A DNA stretch of 64,000 nucleotides from Streptomyces canus (GTDB lineage: Bacteria > Actinomycetota > Actinomycetes > Streptomycetales > Streptomycetaceae), in the NCBI RefSeq assembly GCF_030815415.1, contig NZ_JAUSWW010000002.1, forward strand, positions 124,001 through 188,000, given 5' to 3'. Shown piece after piece: positions 15,924 to 24,543 of the stretch (its first letter is position 1; every line of letters begins with the position of its first letter). The notes beneath the pieces are model-generated. The model made no database searches, was not told where the DNA came from, and saw only the letters and a program-made list of their open reading frames with translations. The translations under genes were made by a program, and so were the position numbers.

Positions 15924-18070
15924 GCGGTCGCCCCCGCCCGCACGGTGAGCGGCTCCGCCACGGGACGGGCCAGTTCGGGCAGGGCGAGGACCGCCGCCGC
16001 GATGGCGTCGGAGTCCTCCAGGGTGACCGAGCCGACGCCGGGCCGGATACCGGCGGCGGTCACCCAGTGCACGGACTCGGTGGGCACGCCGTAGGCGAAG
16101 CGCCGCGGGTGCAGTACTCCCCTGGCGTCGATGACGTGGTAAGGCCGCTCGGACACGGCGAGGCCGCCGGTCTCGTAGTCCGCGGCGCCCGTGCCCTCCC
16201 CGTCGGGGATGCGGTACGGGTGGCACTGCCCGGTGCGCAGCAGCTGGTTCATCAGCGGGTCCGCGGTGCGCCTGAGGTCGATCTCGGGCAGGCGGGCCTC
16301 GATGAGGACCGTGGCCCGCACCCGCACGTCCGGTATCTCGCTCGACGTGCCTCTGAAGCTGGGGCCGAGCGGAGCGTCCGGGTCGGGGGTGACACGCATG
16401 CCGGGTCCGGTCACGTCGAGGACGCCGGCGTCCAGGAGCGCGGCCATCTCCTCTATACGGGAGGCCGGCGGGCCGATGGACAGATAGGCGTTGAGCGGTG
16501 TGTACCAGCCGTCGAGGTCGTCGCGGTGGGACGCGGCGGTCAGGCCGGCGTGGTCGACGGCGAGCCGCAGTTCGTTGCGCAGGTCCCGCAGGACGTCGAG
16601 GGCGGCCTTGACCGGTCCGCTGACGTTGCCCTGGCGGGCCAGGCGGACGTCGTCGTCGAGGTGGCCGCGCAGCCAGTCACGGAAGGCGGCCTGGTCGGTG
16701 AAGACGCGGTCGCCGTAGGGGCGGGCGACGCGCTTCCAGTCCCAGCGCTCGGCGGCGTCGATACCGGTCGCGTCGAGGAGCACATCCTCCTCCGCGCCCG
16801 GTTCGGCCTCCAGATAGGCCTCGACGAACTCCTCCACGACGTCGGGCAGTTCACCGCACGACTCGAGCAGCGCGGCGTAGTAGACGCTGCACACCTCCTT
16901 GGAGATGAGCGGCCACAGGTCGGCGGCGAAGTCGATGGCCCCGTGGTGGGGAGTGCGGGCGCGCAGCGCCGCGATGTACCCGGTGGTCAGCAGCCGGGGG
17001 TAGTAGCGGCCGTGGGCGCCCTTCTCGTTCTCGCCGCGCGCCTGGTAGGGCACGCCGCGCCGGGAGCCGGCGTACAGGCGCGGTTCGCGGCCCGAGGGCC
17101 GGTAGACGAGGCGGCCGTCGACGCGGGTGAAGATGCCGCCCCGGCCGTGGGTGAACAGGGCCAGGTAGTCGAAGAAGTTGAGCCCGAGCCCGCGCAGCAG
17201 CACGGTTTCGCCGGGCCGGATGCCCGACAGGTCCACGTCGGCCGGGTTGGCCGGGGCCAGATAGGTCAGACCGCTGCTCTCGGCGTACTCGGTCAACCTG
17301 CGTTCGGTGTCGGAGAGTTGGGCCGGTACATGGCCCTGTGCGAGGACGACCGCGGACAGGCCGGTCAGCCGGGTGCCGTCCTCGAGGACGATCGTCTGCT
17401 CCCCCGTCGCCCCGCCCGGGGTGTCGTCGTCGTGAAGGGCGACGGCCCGTACGGGATGGGTGCGCACCGTCACGTGCGCGGCGGCGCCCGCCACGACCCG
17501 CTGGAACGCCCACGTCAGATAGCAGCCGTACAGGGCGCGGGTGGGGTAGGAGTCGGGGCCCAGGCGGCGGGCCTCGGCGAGGACCCCGTCGTCGTAGCCG
17601 GCCTGCGGAGCGGCCTCGAGGGTGTGCGAGACCAGTGCCTTGGCCCACTCGTACAGGCTCGGCCCCTCGTCCAGCGGGCCGTCGATACGGACACTGCCGT
17701 CGGTGTAGACCGTGACCTGCGAGGACACGGTGTTCATCAGCAGATGCCGGGACTGCGTGGGGCGCCACACCCGTCCCGAGCCGGGCGGGTCCGGGTCGAC
17801 GACATGCACGGTGACGGTGTCCCAGCGGGGCGACTTCCTCTCCTGTGCACAGAGCCGTTCCAGTACGGAAAGGCCCCGCGGGCCTGCGCCGACGAGGCAG
17901 ACCTCCAAGTGCGCCGCCGCGTCACCGCGGGCGGACCGGGCGGATTCCCGGGCGTCCGGACAGCCGAATGGCATCGGATCGTCCAGGGCATACTGTGCGG
18001 CCGCCGTCACCGGCGGCCCTGCGGTGAGTGCGACGCTTACTGCGCGTTCGCCTCCATACGTACCGTCCAC
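15920..18070 (-). CDS. FAD/NAD(P)-binding monooxygenase, CreE-like (aspartate N-oxygenase candidate)
   Basis: 716 residues from a GTG behind GGAAGGAGG; an earlier GTG overlaps that site. The nucleotide-binding motif VCLVGAGPRGLSVLERL near residue 55 is followed by HLLMNTVSSQVTVYTDGS and later RGLGLNFFDYLALFTHGRGG and YQARGENEKGAHGRYYPR. These are features of the large FAD-NAD(P)-binding family that includes CreE, which oxidises L-aspartate to nitrosuccinate. It is coupled to the CreD-like lyase by a 4-base overlap. Together they would make nitrous acid. It is divergent from the OvmZ-like gene across a 276-base region. Specificity for aspartate is inferred from the pair, not from identified active-site residues. 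Confidence 0.85.
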   Translation of the reverse strand: MDGTYGGERAVSVALTAGPPVTAAAQYALDDPMPFGCPDARESARSARGDAAAHLEVCLVGAGPRGLSVLERLCAQERKSPRWDTVTVHVVDPDPPGSGRVWRPTQSRHLLMNTVSSQVTVYTDGSVRIDGPLDEGPSLYEWAKALVSHTLEAAPQAGYDDGVLAEARRLGPDSYPTRALYGCYLTWAFQRVVAGAAAHVTVRTHPVRAVALHDDDTPGGATGEQTIVLEDGTRLTGLSAVVLAQGHVPAQLSDTERRLTEYAESSGLTYLAPANPADVDLSGIRPGETVLLRGLGLNFFDYLALFTHGRGGIFTRVDGRLVYRPSGREPRLYAGSRRGVPYQARGENEKGAHGRYYPRLLTTGYIAALRARTPHHGAIDFAADLWPLISKEVCSVYYAALLESCGELPDVVEEFVEAYLEAEPGAEEDVLLDATGIDAAERWDWKRVARPYGDRVFTDQAAFRDWLRGHLDDDVRLARQGNVSGPVKAALDVLRDLRNELRLAVDHAGLTAASHRDDLDGWYTPLNAYLSIGPPASRIEEMAALLDAGVLDVTGPGMRVTPDPDAPLGPSFRGTSSEIPDVRVRATVLIEARLPEIDLRRTADPLMNQLLRTGQCHPYRIPDGEGTGAADYETGGLAVSERPYHVIDARGVLHPRRFAYGVPTESVHWVTAAGIRPGVGSVTLEDSDAIAAAVLALPELARPVAEPLTVRAGATA

Positions 18071-18346
18071 AGTGCCTCCTTCCTCCGCCACCGTCGGGGC
18101 AGGCGCTCAATCACCGCTCGGCCCTGGATGGAAATCCGCTTGAGGAATGGCGGGGGCAATGACCCGGCTTCGCCGGACCGCCGCCGAACGGGACATGGCA
18201 CGCCACCTCCGGCGAGCCGCGAACGAGGCTGTATCGGGACTCCAGCACCGCTCGCTACGTTCGAGAAAAAGGCATCACAGGATCGATCCGGTCATTCGGA
18301 CAGCACGGTCGCGGAGGGCGAGCCGCCTCATGAAGGAGATTCGTTG

Positions 18347-18973
18347 ATGGTTCACCCGTGCCCCAGAAAACACACCCATGAGAGCCGCGCCGTCCCCGGA
18401 TTCGTCCTTTGCGCCCCCTGTATCCGTCAGGTGGAACGCAATCTCCGTACACTCCCCGCCCTGCACCAGGAGTGTCTGCACCACGTTTCTCCGACCCACC
18501 GGCGGACCAACCCCACCCGGGTTTCGGGAAGCCGTAACCGGGACCACCTGAACATCTCGGTGCTCGACGCCAGGTACAACCTCCTCGCCACTCTCGAGTC
18601 GTGGTCGGAAATCGTGGTGGAACAGCTCGGCGTCACCGCGCCGGCCCGCTCCGTTCCGCAGCTGGCCCGGTTTCTGACCCAGCATCTGCCGTGGCTCGCG
18701 GCGCAGCCGCCGGCCGCCGACTTCGCAGGTGAGGTGGAGGGTCTGGTCGCCGAACTGCGCAGCACGATCGACCCCGACCCGCATGCGCTGCAGACGCTGA
18801 TCCGGCAGTGCGTCGTGGACAACTGCGCCGGCACGATCAGCGCCTCGCCGAGGAACACCGGCGCATCGAAAAGCCGGAGCATCGCATGCTCGGCGGGGCA
18901 TTCCTGGGAAATGCACGAATGGCTGACTCTGAGGCAGCTCATGGAGCAGCAGCGAAAGGGTGTCCCGGCATGA
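18347..18973 (+). CDS. OvmZ-like regulatory protein
   Basis: 208 residues; ATG after AAGGAG. The N terminus holds a Cys/His-rich stretch (CPRKHTHE...CAPCIRQVE...CLHHV) that could bind zinc. A predominantly helical middle follows (LDARYNLLATLESWSEIVVEQLGV), and then a C-terminal region with CVVDNC and CSAGHSWEMHEWLTLRQL. This layout is that of OvmZ-type proteins, found in pairs with a small MerR-like partner (OvmW) in actinomycete gene clusters. The next gene is exactly such a partner, joined by an ATGA overlap. Probably a DNA-binding or phage-derived regulatory pair acting on the cluster; the mechanism is unknown. Confidence 0.8.
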   Translation: MVHPCPRKHTHESRAVPGFVLCAPCIRQVERNLRTLPALHQECLHHVSPTHRRTNPTRVSGSRNRDHLNISVLDARYNLLATLESWSEIVVEQLGVTAPARSVPQLARFLTQHLPWLAAQPPAADFAGEVEGLVAELRSTIDPDPHALQTLIRQCVVDNCAGTISASPRNTGASKSRSIACSAGHSWEMHEWLTLRQLMEQQRKGVPA

Positions 18974-19164
18974 CGAAACCGCCACGCCACCGGCTTGTTC
19001 CCACGAATGTGGCCGCACTCGCCGTGGGGGTGTCCGAAGCGACGATCCGCAAGTGGGTCAGCCGCGGGAAGATCACCCGCTATGGCGCGCCGAACTGCCG
19101 CTCGGAGTTCGACATCGAGGAACTCACTCAGATCGCCATGCGGCGTGGTTCCGCGACCCGGTGA
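18970..19164 (+). CDS. Small MerR/excisionase-type helix-turn-helix protein (OvmW-like)
   Basis: 64 residues: LVPTNVAALAVGVSEATIRKWVSRGKITRYG is a textbook MerR/excisionase winged-helix recognition segment, followed by SEFDIEELTQIA. It overlaps the OvmZ-like stop by four bases, so both are made together. It lies 86 bases before the mevalonate operon and may control it or the divergent creE/creD-like genes. Confidence 0.85.
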   Translation: MTKPPRHRLVPTNVAALAVGVSEATIRKWVSRGKITRYGAPNCRSEFDIEELTQIAMRRGSATR

Positions 19165-19250
19165 CGTTCGGGTATTTCCCCGCATCACGTTCTGCCGTGC
19201 AAGAACAGCCAACCGCCCGTCTCGAAGACTTTCGTGAAACGACAAGGGGA

Positions 19251-20267
19251 GTGAGTGCGTTGACGCTACCGACCTCAGTGGAGGGGGTTTCGGAAAACCG
19301 TCGGGCTCGCTCGGTCGGCATCGGTCGCGCCCACGCCAAGGCGATCCTGCTGGGCGAGCACGCGGTCGTGTACGGAACTCCGGCGCTCGCGCTGCCGATT
19401 CCACAGCTGACGGCCACGGCGAGCGCCGGATGGTCTTCCCACTCCTCCGACGCCCAGGGCGGCCTGTCCTTCACCATGACCGGTTCCGCCTCGCGGGCCG
19501 TGGTGACCCTGGCCTCCGACGGTCTGCAGCGGCTGGCCGCGGCGTTCAAGGAGCGCATGGGCGTGCCGGGCAGGCCGCATCTCGACGTGATCCTCGACGG
19601 TGCCATCCCGCCCGGCCGCGGGCTCGGCTCCAGTGCCGCGAACTCGCGGGCGATCGTTCTCGCCCTGGCCGATCTCTTCGGCCACGAGCTGTCCGAGACC
19701 ACGGCGTTCGACCTGGTGCAGACGGCCGAGAACATGGCGCACGGCCGGGCCAGCGGCGTCGACGCCATGACCGTCGGCGCGGCGGCCCCGCTGCTGTTCC
19801 AGGCGGGCCGGGCCGAGGAACTGGCCATCGGCTGCGACGGCTTGTTCATCGTCGCGGACAGCGGCACCGCGGGCAGCACCAAGGAAGCCGTCGAGTTGCT
19901 GCGGGACGGATTCCGGCGGGAGCCGGGAGCCGAGGAGAGATTCCTTACGCGTGCCACGGAGCTTGTCGAGGAGGCCCGGCGGGCCCTCGCCGACGGCTCA
20001 CCGGCAGAGCTCGGCTCGCGGCTGACGAACTATCACGAGCTGCTGCGCGCGGCCGGCCTGAGCACCGACCGGATCGACGCCATGGTCGCGGCCGCGCTCG
20101 GCGCGGGCAGCCTCGGCGCGAAGATCACCGGGGGTGGCCTGGGCGGCTGTGTCCTCGCCCTCACCCAGCCCGAGCTGGCCAGCGAGGTCGCCCGGCGGCT
20201 GCACGACGCGGGCGCCGTCCAGACGTGGGTCGTTCCGCTGAGGAGGCTCGCCCCTCATGCGGTCTGA
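19251..20267 (+). CDS. mvk: Mevalonate kinase
   Basis: 338 residues. GHMP-kinase motifs: KAILLGEHAVVYG (substrate/ATP N-terminal loop), PPGRGLGSSAANSRA (phosphate-binding loop) and the C-terminal KITGGGLGGC. Phosphorylates mevalonate with ATP. It is nearly identical in layout to the Streptomyces sp. CL190 enzyme by eye. The GTG at 19251 follows AAGGGGA; a TTG nine bases downstream is an alternative, and the CL190 enzyme is annotated with a few more N-terminal residues. First gene of a six-gene operon with overlapping starts. Confidence 0.95.
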   Translation: MSALTLPTSVEGVSENRRARSVGIGRAHAKAILLGEHAVVYGTPALALPIPQLTATASAGWSSHSSDAQGGLSFTMTGSASRAVVTLASDGLQRLAAAFKERMGVPGRPHLDVILDGAIPPGRGLGSSAANSRAIVLALADLFGHELSETTAFDLVQTAENMAHGRASGVDAMTVGAAAPLLFQAGRAEELAIGCDGLFIVADSGTAGSTKEAVELLRDGFRREPGAEERFLTRATELVEEARRALADGSPAELGSRLTNYHELLRAAGLSTDRIDAMVAAALGAGSLGAKITGGGLGGCVLALTQPELASEVARRLHDAGAVQTWVVPLRRLAPHAV

Positions 20268-21285
20268 ACAGCTCGCGCGACCGCGGGTGGCGGGCCATGC
20301 GACGGACGCCACCGCCATCGCCCACCCGAACATCGCGCTGATCAAGTACTGGGGCAAGAGCGACGAGCGGCTGTTCCTGCCCCGCACCGACAGTCTGTCC
20401 ATGACCCTGGACATCTTCCCGACGACCACCCGGGTCCGGCTCGCCCCGGGGGCGGACCAGGACGCGGTCGTCTTCAACGGGGAGCCCGCGACCGGTGAGG
20501 CCGCACGGCGTATCGCCGCCTTCCTGGACCTCGTACGGGAGCGGGCGGGCAGCGTCGAGCGGGCCGTCGTGGACACCGAGAACACCGTCCCCACCGGGGC
20601 GGGTCTCGCCTCCTCCGCCAGCGGCTTCGCCGCCCTCGCCGTCGCCGCGGCGGCCGCCTACGGGCTCGACGGCGAACCGCGTGCGCTGTCCCGGCTGGCC
20701 CGGCGCGGCTCCGGCTCGGCCTCCCGGTCGATCTTCGGGGACTTCGCGGTCTGGCACGCCGGCACCGACGACCTGAGCTCGTACGCCGAACCCGTCGACG
20801 CCGCCGCAGGCCTGGACCCGGCACTCGTCGTCGCCGTCGTCAACGCGGGCCCCAAGGAGGTGTCCAGCCGTACGGCCATGCGCCGCACCGTCGACACCTC
20901 ACCCCTGTTCGAACCGTGGGCCCTCTCCAGCAAGGACGACCTCGTCGACATGCGGGCGGCGCTGAGCAGCGGTGACCTGGACGCGGTCGGTGAGATCGCG
21001 GAACGCAACGCGCTCGGCATGCACGCCACCATGCTCGCGGCACGCCCCGCCGTGCGGTACATGTCACCGGCGTCCCTCACCGTCCTCGACGCCGTGCTCC
21101 AGCTCCGCCGGGACGGCATCGCGGCCTACGTCACCATGGACGCCGGGCCGAACGTCAAGGTGCTGTGCCGGCGTACGGACACGGACCGGGTGGCCACGGC
21201 CGTACGCGGCGCCGCTCCCGACAGCGCGGTACACATCGCCGGGCCCGGCAAGGGTGCCCGTCTGCTCACCGAGGACGAGCGATGA
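20257..21285 (+). CDS. mvaD: Diphosphomevalonate decarboxylase
   Basis: 342 residues. Motifs IAHPNIALIKYWGK at the N terminus and TGAGLASSASGFAALA (GHMP ATP loop), plus YVTMDAGPNVKVL near the C terminus with the catalytic-region aspartate. Converts mevalonate diphosphate to isopentenyl diphosphate with ATP. It overlaps the mevalonate kinase end by 11 bases and the next gene by four, consistent with tightly coupled translation. Confidence 0.95.
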   Translation: MRSEQLARPRVAGHATDATAIAHPNIALIKYWGKSDERLFLPRTDSLSMTLDIFPTTTRVRLAPGADQDAVVFNGEPATGEAARRIAAFLDLVRERAGSVERAVVDTENTVPTGAGLASSASGFAALAVAAAAAYGLDGEPRALSRLARRGSGSASRSIFGDFAVWHAGTDDLSSYAEPVDAAAGLDPALVVAVVNAGPKEVSSRTAMRRTVDTSPLFEPWALSSKDDLVDMRAALSSGDLDAVGEIAERNALGMHATMLAARPAVRYMSPASLTVLDAVLQLRRDGIAAYVTMDAGPNVKVLCRRTDTDRVATAVRGAAPDSAVHIAGPGKGARLLTEDER

Positions 21286-22391
21286 CCACCCGGCGCACGG
21301 TCGTGCGGCGCGCGCCGGGCAAGCTGTACATCGCGGGCGAGTACGCGGTGGTGGACCCCGGCAACACCGCGATCCTGGTGGCCGTCGACCGGTACGTCAC
21401 CGTCACCGTGTCCGACACGGACGGCACCGACCGTACGGACGGCACCGGCGTCGTCATCTCCTCCGACCTCTGGCCGCGCCCCGTGCACCGGCACTGGCAG
21501 GACGGCCGGCTGACCGGGGGCGACGGCGAAGCCGCCCACGTCGTCACCGCGATCGAGACCGTGGCCGGCCTGCTCGCCGAACGCGGCCTGCCCGTCCCCC
21601 CGTTGAGCGTGTCGATCACCAGCACCCTGCACGACCAGGGCAGGAAATACGGCCTGGGCTCCAGCGGCGCGGTGACCGTGGCGACGATCGCCGCCGTCAC
21701 CTCGTACTGCGGACTGGACCTCTCCCCCGACGCCCGGTTCCGTCTCGCCCTGCTCGCGACGGCCCGCATCGACCCCAATGGCTCCGGCGGCGACCTCGCC
21801 GCCGGCACCTGGGGCGGCTGGATCGCCTACCGGGCACCCGACCGTGCCTTCGTACTCGACCTGGCCCGCAGCCACGGCGTCGAGGAGGCACTGCGCACCC
21901 CCTGGCCGGGCTTCGAGGTGCGTCAACTGCCGCCGCCCGGCGGCCTGTCCCTCGAGGTCGGCTGGACCGGGAACCCCGCCTCCACCACCTCCCTCGTGGC
22001 CGGCCTGCACCGGCGGACCTGGCGGGGCACCCCCTCGCACCAGAAGTTCGTGGAGAGCACCGCCGACTTCGTGGACGCCGCGATCGTCGCCCTCGAAGCC
22101 GGCGACGGCGACGGCCTGCTGCACCAGATCCGGCGCGCCCGCCAGGAGCTGGCCCGCCTGGACGACGAGGTCGGCCTCGGCATCTTCACCCCCGAACTGA
22201 CGGCGCTGTGCGACGCGGCCGAAGCCGTCGGCGGCGCGGCCAAACCCTCCGGGGCGGGGGGCGGCGACTGCGGCATCGCCCTGCTGGCCGCCGACGCCGC
22301 GCACGACATCGCACACGTACACGGGCGGTGGGCCGCGGCCGGGGTGCTGCCCCTGCCCGTCCATCCCGCCCCGGAAGGGAACCAAGCATGA
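21282..22391 (+). CDS. Phosphomevalonate kinase
   Basis: 369 residues, GHMP kinase. RRAPGKLYIAGEYAVVDPG is the N-terminal motif, KYGLGSSGAVTVATIAAV the ATP loop, and KPSGAGGGDCGIAL the C-terminal motif. The start ATG overlaps the decarboxylase stop. Third enzyme of the mevalonate operon; the phosphomevalonate kinase family seen in Streptomyces MVA clusters. Confidence 0.94.
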   Translation: MTTRRTVVRRAPGKLYIAGEYAVVDPGNTAILVAVDRYVTVTVSDTDGTDRTDGTGVVISSDLWPRPVHRHWQDGRLTGGDGEAAHVVTAIETVAGLLAERGLPVPPLSVSITSTLHDQGRKYGLGSSGAVTVATIAAVTSYCGLDLSPDARFRLALLATARIDPNGSGGDLAAGTWGGWIAYRAPDRAFVLDLARSHGVEEALRTPWPGFEVRQLPPPGGLSLEVGWTGNPASTTSLVAGLHRRTWRGTPSHQKFVESTADFVDAAIVALEAGDGDGLLHQIRRARQELARLDDEVGLGIFTPELTALCDAAEAVGGAAKPSGAGGGDCGIALLAADAAHDIAHVHGRWAAAGVLPLPVHPAPEGNQA

Positions 22392-23482
22392 GTAGCGCTC
22401 AGCGCAAGGACGACCACGTCCGGCTCGCCATGGAGCAGCAGCACGCGCACAGCGGACGCAACCAGTTCGACGAGGTGTCCTTCGTCCACCACGCCCTGGC
22501 CGGCATCGACCGCCCGGACGTGTCCCTGGCCACCACGTTCGCCGGCCTCACCTGGCAGGCGCCGCTCTACATCAACGCGATGACCGGCGGCAGCGCCAAG
22601 ACCGGCGTCATCAACCGGGACCTGGCCATCGCGGCCCGCGAGACCGGGGTGGCCATCGCCTCGGGCTCCATGCACGCCTACTTCAAGGACCCGTCCTGCG
22701 CGGACACCTTCCGCGTGCTGCGCGAGGAGAACCCGGACGGGTTCGTCCTGGCGAACGTCAACGCGACGGCGTCCGTGGACAACGCGCGGCGCGCCATCGA
22801 GCTGATCCAGGCCAACGCCCTGCAGATCCACCTCAACACGGCGCAGGAGACGCCCATGCCGGAGGGCGACCGCTCCTTCGGATCGTGGGCGGCGCAGATC
22901 GAGCGGATCGCGGCCGCCGTCGACGTCCCCGTGATCGTCAAGGAGGTCGGCAACGGGCTGAGCCGCGAGACGATCCTCGCCCTGCCGAACCTGGGCGTGC
23001 GGGTCGCCGACGTCAGCGGCCGCGGCGGCACGGACTTCGCCCGCATCGAGAACGGCCGGCGCGAACTCGCCGACTACGCCTATCTGCACGACTGGGGTCA
23101 GTCCACGGTCGCCTGTCTGCTGGACGCGCAGGACGTCGACATCCCCGTGCTGGCCTCCGGCGGTGTCCGCACCCCGCTCGACGTGGCCCGCGCCCTCGCC
23201 CTCGGCGCCCGCGCCGTCGGCTCCTCCGGCGGGTTCCTGCGCACCCTCCTCGACGGCGACGTCTTCGCGCTGGTCGCGAAGATCTCCGCCTGGCTCGACC
23301 AGCTGGCGGCCCTGCAGACCATGCTCGGCGCCCGCACCCCCGCCGACCTCACCCGCTGCGACCTGCTGATCCACGGCGAACTCCGGTCCTTCTGCACCGA
23401 CCGGGGCATCGACACGCGGCGGCTCGCCCAGCGCTCCAGCTCCATCGACGCCCTCCACGAGATGACGGGAAGCACACGATGA
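22388..23482 (+). CDS. fni: Type 2 isopentenyl-diphosphate isomerase (FMN-dependent)
   Basis: 364 residues. Flavin (beta/alpha)8 barrel: RKDDHVRLA at the N terminus, INAMTGGSAKTG, HLNTAQETPMPEG, DVSGRGGTDF and VLASGGVRTPLDVARALALGA for phosphate/FMN binding. Interconverts IPP and DMAPP using FMN and NADPH. ATGA overlaps on both sides keep it in the operon. It is needed here because the mevalonate route gives only IPP. Confidence 0.95.
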   Translation: MSSAQRKDDHVRLAMEQQHAHSGRNQFDEVSFVHHALAGIDRPDVSLATTFAGLTWQAPLYINAMTGGSAKTGVINRDLAIAARETGVAIASGSMHAYFKDPSCADTFRVLREENPDGFVLANVNATASVDNARRAIELIQANALQIHLNTAQETPMPEGDRSFGSWAAQIERIAAAVDVPVIVKEVGNGLSRETILALPNLGVRVADVSGRGGTDFARIENGRRELADYAYLHDWGQSTVACLLDAQDVDIPVLASGGVRTPLDVARALALGARAVGSSGGFLRTLLDGDVFALVAKISAWLDQLAALQTMLGARTPADLTRCDLLIHGELRSFCTDRGIDTRRLAQRSSSIDALHEMTGSTR

Positions 23483-24540
23483 CCGAAGCACACGCGATCG
23501 CCGGGGTCCCCATGAGGTGGGTGGGCCCCCTCCGCATTTCGGGGAACGTCGCCAATACCGAGATCCACGTCCCGCTCGCCACCTACGAGTCCCCGCTGTG
23601 GCCCTCCGTCGGCCGCGGCGCGAAAGTCTCCCGGCTGGCCGAGAAGGGCATCGTCGCCACCCTCGTCGACGAGCGGATGACACGCTCGGTCCTCGTCGAG
23701 GCGACCGACGCGCTGACCGCGCTCACCGCCGCGCGGACCATCGAGGCGCGCATCGACGAGCTGCGCGAAGTGGTCCGCGGCTGCAGCCGGTTCGCCCAGC
23801 TGATCGGCATCCGGCACGAGATCAACGCCAACCTGCTGTTCATCCGGTTCGAGTTCTCCACCGGCGACGCCTCCGGCCACAACATGGCGACCCTCGCCTC
23901 CGACGCGCTCCTCGCGCACCTGCTGGAGACCGTCCCGGGCATCTCCTACGGGTCGATCTCCGGCAACTACTGCTCGGACAAGAAGGCCACCGCCATCAAC
24001 GGCATCCTCGGCCGCGGCAAGAACGTCGTCACCGAACTGCTCGTACCGCGCGACGTCGTCGCCGACGTCCTGCACACGACGGCCGCGAAGATCGTCGAGC
24101 TGAACATCCGCAAGAACCTGCTCGGCACCCTCCTCGCCGGCGGCATCCGCTCCGCCAACGCCCACTACGCGAACATGCTGCTCGCGTTCTATCTGGCGAC
24201 CGGCCAGGACGCGGCCAACATCGTCGAAGGCTCGCAGGGCGTCGTCATGGCCGAGGACCGCGACGGCGACCTCTACTTCGCCTGCACCCTGCCCAACCTG
24301 ATCGTCGGCACGGTCGGCAACGGCAAGGGCCTCGGCTTCGTCGAAACGAACCTGACCCGGCTCGGCTGCCGGGCCGACGGCGCGCCCGGCGAGAACGCCC
24401 GCCGGCTCGCCGTCCTCGCCGCGGCGACCGTGCTGTGCGGTGAGCTCTCGCTGCTCGCGGCGCAGACGAACCCCGGCGAACTCATGCGCGCGCACATCCA
24501 GCTGGAACGCGACAACAAGACCGCAAAGGTTGGTGTATGA
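23479..24540 (+). CDS. Class I hydroxymethylglutaryl-CoA reductase
   Basis: 353 residues, the soluble bacterial class I type. Motifs RFEFSTGDASGHNMAT (NADPH/HMG site), SGNYCSDKKATAINGILGRGK (catalytic Lys) and GTVGNGKGLGF; Glu in VEATDALTALTAAR is near the class I catalytic glutamate. Makes mevalonate. It starts within the stop of the isomerase gene. Confidence 0.94.
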   Translation: MTEAHAIAGVPMRWVGPLRISGNVANTEIHVPLATYESPLWPSVGRGAKVSRLAEKGIVATLVDERMTRSVLVEATDALTALTAARTIEARIDELREVVRGCSRFAQLIGIRHEINANLLFIRFEFSTGDASGHNMATLASDALLAHLLETVPGISYGSISGNYCSDKKATAINGILGRGKNVVTELLVPRDVVADVLHTTAAKIVELNIRKNLLGTLLAGGIRSANAHYANMLLAFYLATGQDAANIVEGSQGVVMAEDRDGDLYFACTLPNLIVGTVGNGKGLGFVETNLTRLGCRADGAPGENARRLAVLAAATVLCGELSLLAAQTNPGELMRAHIQLERDNKTAKVGV

Positions 24541-24543
24541 GGC

